In this document: in pieces, positions 26,507-35,269 of the stretch | How the letters are laid out: every line of letters starts with the position of its first letter | Position numbering within the stretch: position 1 is the stretch's first letter | Translations under genes and position numbers: made by a program | The notes under the pieces: generated by a model | The model's database searches: none | Seen by the model: only the letters and a program-made list of their open reading frames with translations | What the model was told of the DNA's origin: nothing | Assembly (NCBI RefSeq): GCF_001427525.1 | Contig: NZ_LMGU01000001.1 | Span: 682,001 to 746,000 of the forward strand | From: Microbacterium sp. Root61 | GTDB lineage: Bacteria; Actinomycetota; Actinomycetes; Actinomycetales; Microbacteriaceae | Direction: 5' to 3' | DNA length: 64,000 bases

Positions 26507-27600
26507 CCACCCACACCGCGACGGCGTTTCGCATCGTGCCTCTCGCCGTCCCCGCATCGCTCGACAGCCCCGACGCGCGACCGTTCCGGGACCTGAACGC
26601 GCTCGACAACCTGGTGTGTCGACGCGACGCAGGCCACGACTACTTCCGCAGCGCCCCCGAGGAGAGCCTCCCCGGCTGGCAGGACCAGACCGACAACACG
26701 CGGCTCGGGTACCTGGCGTACCGGGACGACGAGATCGTCGGCGCGGTCAGCATCACGCTGCCGAACGAAGAGGGCACCAAGACCCTCGAGTTCGACCTGT
26801 TCCCGCATCCCGACCACTGGAACGAGGGCATCGAAGACGCGCTGCTCGACATTGTGGAGGACGTCGCCGCCGAGCGGGGACGCCCGATCGCCCAGACCTG
26901 GACGCTGCACCGCGGCGACGCCGCCGGAGACATGCTCCCGTCGCCGACCGGGTACGGACGCATTCCCGCGCACGACCGGCAGACCGAGTTCTTCCTCCGC
27001 CGCGGGTTCACGTTCGCACAGACCGAGCGCAACAGCGTGTTCGACCTGCACGGGTCGTTCGATCTGGTCGAACGCATGCTGGCCGAGTCCTTGGCGATCG
27101 CGGGACCCGATTATCGCGTGGTGACGTGGACCGCGCCCACCCCGGCCGAATACGCCGCGGGGTACGCCTATGTGCTGTCACGGATGGCAACCGACGTCCC
27201 GAGCGGTGACATGGTGTTCGAAGAGGAGACGTGGGATGCCGCACGCGTGGCGCGCCGCGACGAGCGTCTGCTCAAGGGCGGTCACACCGTCTCGGTCGCC
27301 GCGGTGGAACACGTGCCTACGGGTATCCTCGCCGCCTTCAACGAACTCGTCATCGCGGGCGATCCCGCTGGGGCGACGCACCAGTACGGCACACTCGCCC
27401 TGAAGGAGCACCGCGGGCATCGCCTCGGCACGATCGTCAAGTGCGCGAACCTGCTGCGCTGGCGCGAGATCGCACCCGAGTCGCCGCGCGTGTCGACGTT
27501 CAACGCCGAGGAGAACCGGCACATGCTCGACATCAACGAGGCGATCGGCTTCGTACCGGCGTCCTACGCCGGCGCATGGAAGAAGGTGCTGGATGCGTGA
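26503..27600 (+). CDS. Tandem-domain GNAT N-acetyltransferase, paralogue 2
   Basis: A 365-residue paralogue of the previous gene. Domain 2 keeps LKEHRGHRLGTIVK and FNAEENRHMLDINEAIGFVP, but in domain 1 the acetyl-CoA loop position reads DHWNEGIEDA (about 104-113), without the Arg/Gln-x-x-Gly-x-Gly pattern. Domain 1 is therefore probably structural or regulatory. The ATG overlaps the stop of paralogue 1 (ATGA), and its own end overlaps paralogue 3 by 8 bases, so the three proteins are made in a coupled ratio and may form a complex. Acceptor unknown. Confidence 0.84.
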   Translation: MTTHTATAFRIVPLAVPASLDSPDARPFRDLNALDNLVCRRDAGHDYFRSAPEESLPGWQDQTDNTRLGYLAYRDDEIVGAVSITLPNEEGTKTLEFDLFPHPDHWNEGIEDALLDIVEDVAAERGRPIAQTWTLHRGDAAGDMLPSPTGYGRIPAHDRQTEFFLRRGFTFAQTERNSVFDLHGSFDLVERMLAESLAIAGPDYRVVTWTAPTPAEYAAGYAYVLSRMATDVPSGDMVFEEETWDAARVARRDERLLKGGHTVSVAAVEHVPTGILAAFNELVIAGDPAGATHQYGTLALKEHRGHRLGTIVKCANLLRWREIAPESPRVSTFNAEENRHMLDINEAIGFVPASYAGAWKKVLDA

Positions 27601-28678
27601 TTCCGTGGCGCTGGGCGAGTTGCTGCTCAGCCCCATCATGGTGCCGGATGACGCGGCCGATCCCGCTGCCGACGACTTCCGCGCGGCTGTCGAGGTGCGC
27701 AACCGCGTCGGTGCGGCCGTGCGGGGCGACGATTCGATCGACGTGACGCCGGCGCAATCCCTGCCGCACTGGAAGAGCGCCGACGAAGAGGTGCATGGCT
27801 GGATCGTGCGCAGTCAGGACGCGCTGGCCGGAAGGCTCATGATGTACGTGCCCCTCGAGGAGGGATCGCGCCGGGTGCAGATCCGCGTCGAGATCCTTCC
27901 CGATTTCCAGGGGCAGGGCTTCGGCCGGCGCGTGCTCGCCTTCGCGGAGGACCGCGCGCGCGAGCGCGGCCGGAGCATCCTGCAGGGTTGGACCGACCAC
28001 GTCCCCTCCTCCGGGGAGCCCGTCGTCGCTCGAACCGGGTTCGGTGCGGTCCCCACGGACGCCAGCTCCGCCCTTCTCTCGCACTGCGGCTACGATCTGG
28101 AGCAGGTTTACCGGATCAGCACACTCGATCTCGATGCGCCGGCCGAGGCACTGCGGCGCATGGGCGAGGACGCCGTGCGCGCATCGACCGGCTATCGGTA
28201 CGTGTCGTGGACGGCGCCGACGCCGGACGAGTGGATCGACGACTACGCGTGGATGAAGTCGCGCATGTCGACGGATGCCCCCGCGGGCGACAGCGTCGTC
28301 GACGAGGAGGCGTGGGATGCCGAGCGCGTGCGCCGGATGGAGTCGATGACGCTCACCAGCGGCATGGCGACACTCGTCGGCGCGGCGCAGCACGCGGAAT
28401 CCGGTCGACTGGTGGCGTTCACCGAGCTCGTCTCGATGCGCGTCCCGGGAAAACCCATCGACCAGAACGACACCCTCGTCCTGTCGGAGCATCGCGGCCA
28501 TCGTCTGGGCGCGCTCGTCAAGACGCAGACGCTGCTGCTCGCCGCGACCGCGTTCCCCGAGGGGCGCCGGATCGTGACGGGGAACGCCGAGGAGAACCGC
28601 CCGATGCTCGCCATCAACGAGGCGATGGGCTTCACTCCGACGCGCTATGCGGGCGAGTGGCAGAAGCGGATCGACTGA
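27593..28678 (+). CDS. Tandem-domain GNAT N-acetyltransferase, paralogue 3
   Basis: A 361-residue third paralogue. Domain 1 has an intact loop PDFQGQGFGRR (about 103-112); domain 2 has SEHRGHRLGALVK and GNAEENRPMLAINEAMGF. The phrase TPDEWIDDYAWMKSRMSTD parallels the same position in the other two, showing descent by duplication. GAAGG lies upstream within the previous gene. It ends 7 bases before the convergent mutM gene and closes the cassette. Acceptor unknown; aminoglycoside, peptide or metabolite acetylation are all possible. Confidence 0.85.
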   Translation: MRDSVALGELLLSPIMVPDDAADPAADDFRAAVEVRNRVGAAVRGDDSIDVTPAQSLPHWKSADEEVHGWIVRSQDALAGRLMMYVPLEEGSRRVQIRVEILPDFQGQGFGRRVLAFAEDRARERGRSILQGWTDHVPSSGEPVVARTGFGAVPTDASSALLSHCGYDLEQVYRISTLDLDAPAEALRRMGEDAVRASTGYRYVSWTAPTPDEWIDDYAWMKSRMSTDAPAGDSVVDEEAWDAERVRRMESMTLTSGMATLVGAAQHAESGRLVAFTELVSMRVPGKPIDQNDTLVLSEHRGHRLGALVKTQTLLLAATAFPEGRRIVTGNAEENRPMLAINEAMGFTPTRYAGEWQKRID

Positions 28679-28685
28679 GCGCCGG

Positions 28686-29600
28686 TCACGCCGTCCGCGG
28701 CATCCGCTGGCAGTGCGCGCAGTAGTGACTGGAGCGATTCATGAAGGATGCCCGCACGATCGGACGACCGCACCGAGGGCACGGCTGACCGGTTCTGCCG
28801 TAGGCGTTCAGCGAGTGCGCGAAGTACCCGGCCTCGCCATTGACATTGACGTACTGCGCGTCGAAGCTGGTGCCGCCCTCGGCCAGCGCCTTCTCCAGCA
28901 CGGCACGCACTTCTGTCAGGAGGCGATTCACTGCACGCGTGGACAGCGACTGCGCCGGAGTCTCGGGATGGATGCGGGCTGCCCACAGCGCCTCATCGGC
29001 ATAGATGTTCCCCACGCCGCTGATGGTCGACTGGTCCAGGAGGACGCGCTTGACCGCGGAGTTCTTGCGGCTGAGCGCCTGGCGGAACAACGCATCGTCG
29101 AAGGCGGGATCGAGCGGATCGCGGGCGATGTGCGCCACCTGGTGCGGCGTGGACGGCGCACTCGAGCCGTAGCCACCGGCCGCGCCGTCCAGCGTGGGCT
29201 GCAGCGGATCCACCGCGAGCGAGCCGAACGTGCGCTGGTCGGCGAAGACCACCGAAAGGTCTCCGTGATCGGGATGCGCGATGTCGAGCCGGATCCGTTC
29301 GTGCCGTTCCGGAGCGGCACCGGGTGCGCGCAGCAGCAGCTGCCCGCTCATGCCCAGGTGAGCCACGATGGCCGCGGTCGGGTCGCCGGAATCCTCGGAC
29401 AGCGGCATCCAGAGGAATTTGCCCCGCCGCGCGGCGGCCGCGATGCGTCGTCCGGTCAGGACCGCCTCGAAGTGGGCGCCGGATCCAAGATGTCGCGTGA
29501 GCGCACGCTCGTCCCACACGGTCACGCCGAGGATCGTCGCCCCGGAGACGGCCGGTTCGAGGCCGGCGCGGACGACCTCGACCTCGGGAAGTTCGGGCAC
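28686..29600 (-). CDS. mutM: Formamidopyrimidine-DNA glycosylase
   Basis: A 304-residue bifunctional base-excision enzyme removing 8-oxoguanine and formamidopyrimidines. The catalytic N-terminal proline follows the start as PELPEVE, the helix-two-turn-helix contains VGNIYADEALW, and the C-terminal zinc finger has C-x2-C and C-x2-C (QPCPRCG ... HYCAHCQR). The GTG start must be used because the mature N-terminus is fixed by the PELPE motif. It follows rnc by 8 bases on the same strand. Confidence 0.96.
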   Translation of the reverse strand: MPELPEVEVVRAGLEPAVSGATILGVTVWDERALTRHLGSGAHFEAVLTGRRIAAAARRGKFLWMPLSEDSGDPTAAIVAHLGMSGQLLLRAPGAAPERHERIRLDIAHPDHGDLSVVFADQRTFGSLAVDPLQPTLDGAAGGYGSSAPSTPHQVAHIARDPLDPAFDDALFRQALSRKNSAVKRVLLDQSTISGVGNIYADEALWAARIHPETPAQSLSTRAVNRLLTEVRAVLEKALAEGGTSFDAQYVNVNGEAGYFAHSLNAYGRTGQPCPRCGRPIVRASFMNRSSHYCAHCQRMPRTA

Positions 29601-29608
29601 GACTGGGC

Positions 29609-30304
29609 CTAGAAGTCGTCGTTGCTGATCATGTGCCAGGCGCGCAGCGCAGCGGCCATCTCGGCCTGCTTCTTGCTGGAACCCGTGCCCTCTGCCGACA
29701 CCTCGCCCACCGAGACCGTGGCGGTGAAGCGACGATCGTGATCGGGGCCGGCCGAGATCACGGAGTACACCGGCGGCGTGGCACCGGTGCGCGCGGCCAG
29801 CTCTTGAAGGCTCGTCTTGGGGTCCATGGCGGCACCGTGGCGCTCGGGGTCAGCCAGCAGCGGCTCGACCAGGCGCAGCACCATCGCGGTGGCGGCATCC
29901 GGGCCGGCGGAGAGGAAGGTGGCCCCGATGACGGCTTCCATCGTGTCGGCGAGGATCGAGTCCTTGTCGCGCCCGCCGGTCTGGTCCTCGCCGCGGCCGA
30001 GCAGGACATGATCGCCCAGGCCGATGCCGCGCGCGACCTCGGCCAGCGCGACGGTGGACACGACGCTGGCGCGACGCTTGGCCAGCGCGCCCTCTTCGAG
30101 CTCCGGGTGCGCGGTGAACAGGCGCACCGTCACGGCCTGGCCGAGCACCGAATCCCCGAGGAACTCGAGTCGCTCGTTGTGCGGAACCTGCCCGTGCTCA
30201 TAGGCGTACGAGCGATGCGTGAGCGCCAGCGACAGAAGCTCGGGGTCGATCTCGACCCCGAGCTTGTCGGTGAGGACTGAACGCCTCGATGTGACGTCGG
30301 TCAC
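29609..30304 (-). CDS. rnc: Ribonuclease III
   Basis: A 231-residue double-strand-specific endoribonuclease for rRNA and mRNA processing. The RNase III signature HNERLEFLGDSVLG and the second acidic patch DTMEAVIGA are present, and the dsRNA-binding domain fills the last 70 residues (GTGSSKKQAEMAAALRAW). It starts with GTG, 20 bases after rpmF, in the order rpmF-rnc-mutM typical of actinobacteria. Confidence 0.96.
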   Translation of the reverse strand: MTDVTSRRSVLTDKLGVEIDPELLSLALTHRSYAYEHGQVPHNERLEFLGDSVLGQAVTVRLFTAHPELEEGALAKRRASVVSTVALAEVARGIGLGDHVLLGRGEDQTGGRDKDSILADTMEAVIGATFLSAGPDAATAMVLRLVEPLLADPERHGAAMDPKTSLQELAARTGATPPVYSVISAGPDHDRRFTATVSVGEVSAEGTGSSKKQAEMAAALRAWHMISNDDF

Positions 30305-30324
30305 GATTGTCCGCGAAGAGCGGA

Positions 30325-30534
30325 TCAGACGTCGGCGACCTTGCGGCCCTTGTACTCGAGGAACAGCTCAGTGCCCTGCGAGTCGGTGACAACCTTGGCC
30401 TGGTGCGGACGGCTGTAGACGACGGTGCCGTTCTCGATGGTCTTCACCAGCGCGATGGGCGCGGCCTTCCACTGCGCGCGACGCGAGCGAGTGTTCGAGC
30501 GCGAGACTTTCCGCTTGGGGGGGTTACCTGCCAT
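30325..30534 (-). CDS. rpmF: 50S ribosomal protein L32
   Basis: A 69-residue basic ribosomal protein with the characteristic N-terminus AGNPPKRKVSRSNTRSRRAQ. It has no cysteine knuckle, so it is the zinc-independent form. The start is fixed by this N-terminus; AGAGAG is upstream. It follows the DUF177 gene by 41 bases, the usual DUF177-rpmF pairing. Confidence 0.97.
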   Translation of the reverse strand: MAGNPPKRKVSRSNTRSRRAQWKAAPIALVKTIENGTVVYSRPHQAKVVTDSQGTELFLEYKGRKVADV

Positions 30535-30575
30535 GACTGACTCTCTTCTGTGTTCTCGGCGATACGGTTCCGGCC

Positions 30576-31118
30576 CTACGGGCGCGAAGCTGTGTCGTCG
30601 TGGTCTGTGGTGTATTCCTGGAGCGCAGCCCACCTGCTATCAGTGGGTTCGCGCTGGTCTGCGCCGGAGGTATCGGTCAGCCGCACGCCCGTAGCCGGAT
30701 CCAGGCCGGGGCAATCCGGCTGACACACCGGCTGAAACGGAAGCGACAAGACGATCGCGTCTCTGACCAGAGTTTCAAGATCCACGTGGTCGTCTTGAAC
30801 CTCGAAGTCAGATGTTTCATCTCCAGGATACGCGAAAAGCTCCTGAAACTCGACTTTGAGGGGCATGTCGATGTCGTTGAGGCACCGACCGCAGACTCCG
30901 GTGTACGAGGTGTGCACGGTCCCCGACACGAGCATGCCCTCGTGGACCGACTCGATGCGCACGTCGAGATCGACCTGCTCGCCCTCGGCCACAGCCACGA
31001 GGCCCTCGCCCCACTTCTGGTCGGCCGTGAGGTCGAGCGTGTGCTCCCGCATCTCTCCGGGGTGTCGAATGATGTCGCGCACGTTCAGCGCGAAGGGTCC
31101 TGGTCGATGCCGTCTCAC
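30576..31118 (-). CDS. DUF177/YceD-family protein
   Basis: A protein of about 180 residues of the YceD family, linked to 23S rRNA or 50S maturation and nearly always next to rpmF. The cysteines in VCGRCLNDI and VCQPDCPG are the conserved set. Two starts are possible: a TTG at 31127 or the GTG at 31118. I prefer the GTG because TACGAT lies 8 bases upstream on the minus strand, as in the other leaderless genes here; neither has a Shine-Dalgarno. Confidence 0.88.
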   Translation of the reverse strand: MRRHRPGPFALNVRDIIRHPGEMREHTLDLTADQKWGEGLVAVAEGEQVDLDVRIESVHEGMLVSGTVHTSYTGVCGRCLNDIDMPLKVEFQELFAYPGDETSDFEVQDDHVDLETLVRDAIVLSLPFQPVCQPDCPGLDPATGVRLTDTSGADQREPTDSRWAALQEYTTDHDDTASRP

Positions 31119-31126
31119 GAGGGTCA

Positions 31127-31132
31127 ATCGTA
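31127..31132 (-). promoter_or_regulatory. -10 element (TACGAT) of the DUF177-rpmF-rnc-mutM unit
   Basis: TACGAT is 8 bases before the chosen GTG at 31118 and overlaps the alternative TTG start, which argues against that start. Confidence 0.4.
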
Positions 31133-31175
31133 CCGGCGTTCAGCCGTGCGAAGCCCGTGAGCGCGCCGCAGCGCC

Positions 31176-31673
31176 TCAGAGGCTGCGGGCACCCGTGTCG
31201 AGGAATCGCGCCACGGCGGGCGGCACGAACGGCGACACATCGCCGCCGAGCGACGCCACCTGGCGCACCAGCGAGCTCGAGACGAGCGCGTGCGACGGGT
31301 CCGGCAGGAGGAACACGGTCTCGATGTGCGCGAGATGACGGTTCACGATCGCCATCGGCGTTTCGTAGGCGACGTCGATCTGTGAGCGGATGCCCTTCAC
31401 CAGGACGCCGGCTCCGACATCCGTCGCGTAGTCCACCAGCAGCCCCATGCTCCAGGACGCGACGATGACCTCGCCCTCGATGTCGGTCTCGGCGAGAGAC
31501 TGCTCCAGCAGCGCGAGACGCTGCGCGATCGGCAGCATCGCCTCTTTACCGGGGTTGTGCACGACGAGCACATGGAGCTGGTCGTACAGCGAGGCCGCAC
31601 GGCGGATCACATCGAGGTGACCGAGGGTCGGAGGATCGAATGACCCCGGGACGACGGCGATCCGGCTGCTCAT
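31176..31673 (-). CDS. coaD: Phosphopantetheine adenylyltransferase
   Basis: A 165-residue enzyme that forms dephospho-CoA from 4'-phosphopantetheine and ATP. The nucleotidyltransferase motif [15 protein letters not shown] and the C-terminal [14 protein letters not shown] (ISSTxVR-like) are intact. TAGGCT lies six bases before the ATG, so the message is probably leaderless. It follows recG by 64 bases. Confidence 0.96.
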   Translation of the reverse strand: MSSRIAVVPGSFDPPTLGHLDVIRRAASLYDQLHVLVVHNPGKEAMLPIAQRLALLEQSLAETDIEGEVIVASWSMGLLVDYATDVGAGVLVKGIRSQIDVAYETPMAIVNRHLAHIETVFLLPDPSHALVSSSLVRQVASLGGDVSPFVPPAVARFLDTGARSL

Positions 31674-31679
31674 GCTGCC

Positions 31680-31685
31680 AGCCTA
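31680..31685 (-). promoter_or_regulatory. -10 element (TAGGCT) of coaD
   Basis: TAGGCT then six bases GGCAGC then ATG on the minus strand; no Shine-Dalgarno. Confidence 0.5.
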
Positions 31686-31737
31686 CCGAGGCTCCGAGGG
31701 TGTGCGCGCACACCGGACGCGGCGCGACACGAACGGC

Positions 31738-33906
31738 TCAGTTCTTCGCGAGCGCGGCGCGCTCCTGCATGCCCACGCGGCGCTCGATGGCGGCGGCGAG
31801 GCCGGCGTGGCGCAGCAGTGCCGGGTCATCCTCCAGGACGAGCTCCGCCTCGGCGCGGGCCTCGGCGATGATGTCGGCATCCTTGACCACCCGCAGCAGT
31901 CGCAGTGACGACCGCGCTCCGGACTGCGCGTCGCCGAGCACGTCGCCCTCGCCGCGCAGTTCGAGATCGACCTCGGCCAGGACGAAGCCGTCGGTCGTCG
32001 AGGCGACCGCATCCACGCGCGAGCGCGCCGACGTGCCCACCGTCGCCTCGGTGACGAGCAGGCAGAGCCCCGGTACGCCGCCACGGCCGACGCGGCCGCG
32101 GAGCTGATGCAGCTGCGACACGCCGAAGCGGTCCGCCTCCAGGATCGCCATCGTCGAGGCGTTGGGCACGTCGACCCCGACCTCGACCACGGTCGTGGCC
32201 ACGAGCACGTCGATGTCGCCGCGGGCGAATGCCTGCATGACGGCGTCCTTCTCGTCCGACGGCATCTTGCCGTGCAGGATCTCGACGCGGATCTGTGCGA
32301 ACGCCGGATGCCGCGACAGCATGTCGGCCGCCTGCACCACTCCCCAGCGGGTCTTCGCGGTCTCGCCCTCAGTCGCGGGCACCGGCTCGTCGGCGGTGTC
32401 GTCCTTGGTCGCCGCCTCGGCATCGATCGCAGCACAGACCACGAAGGCCTGATGGCCTTTGCCGACCTCTTCGGCGATGCGGTCCCACACCCGCGCGAAC
32501 CACGCCGGCTTCTCGGCCAGCGGCGCGACGAAGGTCTGGATGCCGGCCCTCCCTGCGGGCAGGGTGCGGATGGTGGACACGTCGAGGTCGCCGAAGACCG
32601 TCATCGCGACGGTCCGCGGAATCGGGGTGGCCGTCAGGACCAGCGCGTGCGGGGCCATGCCCTTGGCGCGCAGCAGTTCGCGCTGCTCGACGCCGAAGCG
32701 ATGCTGCTCGTCGACGACGACCAGGCCGAGATCGGCGAAGGTCGTCGATTCGCTCAGCAGCGCATGGGTTCCCACGACGATATGGGCCTGCCCGGAGGCC
32801 GCGCGCAACGCCGCCTTGCGTCGCTCCGCCGCGGTGAGTTGCCCGGTCAGCAGGATGGGCATCAACTCGGGCGCCAGCTGCGGACCGAGCATCTTCGCGA
32901 TCGAGCGGACGTGCTGCGCGGCGAGCACCTCGGTCGGCGCGATGAGCGCGGACTGTCCGCCGGACTCGGCGACCTGGAGCATGGCGCGGAGCGCGACGAG
33001 CGTCTTGCCGGAGCCCACCTCCCCCTGCACGAGCCGGTTCATCGGCCAATCCGCGACCATGTCCTTGGCGATCTGATCCCCCACCGAGACCTGATCCTGC
33101 GTGCGCGTGAAGGGGAGGATGGCGTCGAAGCGCGCGAGCAGTCCGCCGTCGGAGGCGGGTCGCGCCGTCGCGGACAGCGCCCGCACGAACTGGCGCTGCT
33201 GCAGGAGCGCCGCCTGCAGTACGAAGGCCTCGTGCATGCGCAACGTCGCCCGGGCGGGCTCGATCTCGTCGGGGAACGCAGGACGGTGCACCCGTTCGAT
33301 CGCGACGCGCGCCTCGAGCAGGCCGTGGCGCTCCCGGAAGGCGTCGGGCAGTGGATCGGGCACCTCGCCGAGGCCGTCCAGCACCAAGTGCACGATCTTC
33401 GTGAACTGCCAGCTCGCCACGGTGCTCGTGGCGGGATAGATCGGGATGGGCAGATTCGCGTACGCCTCCGCGTTGAGGCGCGCCTCCGCTTCGTCTTCGA
33501 ACAGCTCATAGTCGGGGTGGGCGAGCTGCTTGGCGCCGCGGTACTCCCCCACTTTTCCGGAGAAGATGCCGCGGCGCCCCGCGTGCAGGTCTTTGAGGCG
33601 CCAGGACTGATTGAAGAACGTCAGCGAGAGCTCCCCCTGGCCGTCGCTGATGACGACCTCCAGCAGCGAGCCCTTGCGGTTCTGCATCCGGCGCTCCGAC
33701 GCGCGACGCACCTCGGCGACGATCGTGACGGGTTCGCCCACCGGCAACGAGGAGATCGGCGTCAGCTCGCCGCGCAGCGCGTACCGCCGCGGGTAGTGGG
33801 CGACGAGGTCTCCGACGGTGTGCATGCCGAACGCGCGCTGCAGGGCGGAGGCCGTCTTGCCGCCGACGGCCCCGTCCAGGCGCGATTCAAGGGTGAAGCC
33901 CGGCAT
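31738..33906 (-). CDS. recG: ATP-dependent DNA helicase RecG
   Basis: A 722-residue branch-migration helicase that regresses stalled forks. The N-terminal wedge OB fold is followed by the helicase core with GEVGSGKTLVALRA, DEQHRFGVEQR, LTATPIPRT and the C-terminal motifs VATTVVEVGVDVPNA and QLRGRVGRGG. The ATG giving MPGFTLESRL is chosen because TAGACT sits 7 bases upstream; the GGAGG beside it is only one base from the ATG and cannot act as a normal ribosome site. Divergent from an acyltransferase gene with 74 bases between. Confidence 0.95.
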   Translation of the reverse strand: MPGFTLESRLDGAVGGKTASALQRAFGMHTVGDLVAHYPRRYALRGELTPISSLPVGEPVTIVAEVRRASERRMQNRKGSLLEVVISDGQGELSLTFFNQSWRLKDLHAGRRGIFSGKVGEYRGAKQLAHPDYELFEDEAEARLNAEAYANLPIPIYPATSTVASWQFTKIVHLVLDGLGEVPDPLPDAFRERHGLLEARVAIERVHRPAFPDEIEPARATLRMHEAFVLQAALLQQRQFVRALSATARPASDGGLLARFDAILPFTRTQDQVSVGDQIAKDMVADWPMNRLVQGEVGSGKTLVALRAMLQVAESGGQSALIAPTEVLAAQHVRSIAKMLGPQLAPELMPILLTGQLTAAERRKAALRAASGQAHIVVGTHALLSESTTFADLGLVVVDEQHRFGVEQRELLRAKGMAPHALVLTATPIPRTVAMTVFGDLDVSTIRTLPAGRAGIQTFVAPLAEKPAWFARVWDRIAEEVGKGHQAFVVCAAIDAEAATKDDTADEPVPATEGETAKTRWGVVQAADMLSRHPAFAQIRVEILHGKMPSDEKDAVMQAFARGDIDVLVATTVVEVGVDVPNASTMAILEADRFGVSQLHQLRGRVGRGGVPGLCLLVTEATVGTSARSRVDAVASTTDGFVLAEVDLELRGEGDVLGDAQSGARSSLRLLRVVKDADIIAEARAEAELVLEDDPALLRHAGLAAAIERRVGMQERAALAKN

Positions 33907-33913
33907 GCCTCCG

Positions 33914-33919
33914 AGTCTA
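33914..33919 (-). promoter_or_regulatory. -10 element (TAGACT) of recG
   Basis: Seven bases separate TAGACT from the ATG at 33906. Confidence 0.45.
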
Positions 33920-33968
33920 GGCAGAGCGGGCGACACCTGTTGTCGGCACGCACTCAGCGGTCAGGCCC

Positions 33969-33974
33969 TACGGT
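33969..33974 (+). promoter_or_regulatory. -10 element (TACGGT) of the acyltransferase gene at 33981
   Basis: TACGGT is followed by six bases and the ATG. Confidence 0.45.
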
Positions 33975-33980
33975 AGGACG

Positions 33981-34565
33981 ATGATCCGACGGTTCCTCTC
34001 CCGCGCCTATTGGGCGTGCAGCCGTTGGACGCTCTCGTCCACGCCCGCACCCCGCACTCCTACGATCCTCATCGGCGCGCCGCACACCTCGAACTGGGAC
34101 TTCGTCCTGATGCTCGCGATCGCGTGGCGACTCGACATGCGGGTCCGCTGGCTGGGCAAGTCGAGCCTGTTCCGCGGATGGCGCGGACCGCTCATGCGCG
34201 GACTCGGCGGCATCCCCGTCGACCGAGACAACCCCGCGAGCGTCGTCGGCGACGTCGTCGCCCGAATCCGCGCCGGTGAGGTGTTCGGACTCGTCGTCAC
34301 CCCGGAGGGCACACGCAGCTCGGGCAAGTACTGGAAGTCCGGCTTCTACCGCATCGCCCGCGAGGCCGGACTGCCGCTCACGCTCGGCTACGTCGATCGC
34401 ACCACGATGACGACCGGGCTGGGGCCGACCATCGACCTCACCGGCGATGTCTCCGCCGACATGGATCGGGTGCGCGCGTTCTACGCCGACAAGTCGGGGA
34501 TGCGCCCCGAGTACCGTACCGAAGCGCGCCTGCGCGAGGAGGATGCGGCCGCGGCTGCATCCTGA
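33981..34565 (+). CDS. PlsC-like lysophospholipid acyltransferase
   Basis: A 194-residue short acyltransferase. The catalytic HX4D is HTSNWD, and the second motif PEGTRSS and the glycine-rich GGIPVDRD block of 1-acyl-glycerol-3-phosphate acyltransferases are present. It is shorter than the plsC at 45.5 kb and lacks a clear membrane helix at the N-terminus, so it is a separate subfamily, perhaps acting on another lysolipid. It stands between recG and rsmD, where many relatives have nothing. Confidence 0.86.
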   Translation: MIRRFLSRAYWACSRWTLSSTPAPRTPTILIGAPHTSNWDFVLMLAIAWRLDMRVRWLGKSSLFRGWRGPLMRGLGGIPVDRDNPASVVGDVVARIRAGEVFGLVVTPEGTRSSGKYWKSGFYRIAREAGLPLTLGYVDRTTMTTGLGPTIDLTGDVSADMDRVRAFYADKSGMRPEYRTEARLREEDAAAAAS

Positions 34566-34574
34566 ATCGAGCCG

Positions 34575-35165
34575 CTAGCCCCAGATCTGCTGGGCGATGT
34601 CCGAGAGGAACGCCCGAGCGTTGCGGTTGACGCTGCCCAGGAAGATCCACACGCCGTCGCGGGCGACGACCATCTCCTCGGTGTCTGCGCCGTCCCCCGG
34701 AAGCACGCAGAAGTCCGCGCCGAAGTCGTCCGAGACCGAGCATGTGTAGCCGAGCGCGGCGAGGCTGTCGACACCTGCCGTCACCTCGGCCGGAGTGGCG
34801 GTGCTGATCAGCAGCAGCACTCCCGCGCTCTCCTCGATGATCCAGTCGCAGCCCAGCGCGAGCGTGGCGTTGGCCGGTGCCGGACGCACGAACCCGACGC
34901 CATCGCCCTGCAGGGTCATGTCGCCGACGGTCTCCTCCCGCACGGCGTCGGTCCCGAGGGTCGTGCAGTCGGTCGGCAGGACCGCGGGCGCGGCCGAGGG
35001 CTCCTCCGGCGTGACGGACTCGGCCGGCGTCGGGGCGGCGGAGGCCGTCGGCGGCGCGGACGTGGTGGGCGAGGTCTCGGGCGATCCACCGCACGCGCTC
35101 AGCGCGAGCGTGAGCAACACGGCGGCGGAGGTGATCGCGATGGTGCGACGGCGGTGCATGGACAT
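34575..35165 (-). CDS. Secreted lipoprotein of unknown function
   Basis: A 196-residue exported lipoprotein: basic N-terminus, hydrophobic helix and lipobox TLALSAC with the lipidated cysteine at residue 25, then a Thr/Pro/Ala-rich tether of about 40 residues and a folded domain with four further cysteines (DCTTLG, LGCDWI, YTCSVSD, DFCVLPG) that could form two disulfides. AAAGGGG is 5 bases before the chosen ATG. No known family recognised. It converges on the acyltransferase gene with 9 bases between. Confidence 0.82.
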   Translation of the reverse strand: MSMHRRRTIAITSAAVLLTLALSACGGSPETSPTTSAPPTASAAPTPAESVTPEEPSAAPAVLPTDCTTLGTDAVREETVGDMTLQGDGVGFVRPAPANATLALGCDWIIEESAGVLLLISTATPAEVTAGVDSLAALGYTCSVSDDFGADFCVLPGDGADTEEMVVARDGVWIFLGSVNRNARAFLSDIAQQIWG

Positions 35166-35257
35166 GAGCGCCCCTTTCTGGCTCACGAGGTGGATCAGCC
35201 CGAGCTTAGGGGTGGCGCGGAACGCACGACCAGCGACCTAGGTCCCCTGGCCACCTA

Positions 35258-35263
35258 TATCGT
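35258..35263 (+). promoter_or_regulatory. -10 element (TATCGT) of rsmD
   Basis: TATCGT, six bases, then the GTG at 35270. The overlapping TATATC at 35256 would give 8 bases. Confidence 0.45.
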
Positions 35264-35269
35264 GAGGGG

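Noticed and set aside
32107..33984. 625-residue plus-strand frame opposite recG
   Set aside because: Shadow of recG: Arg/Gly/His-rich, no ribosome site, no family signature.
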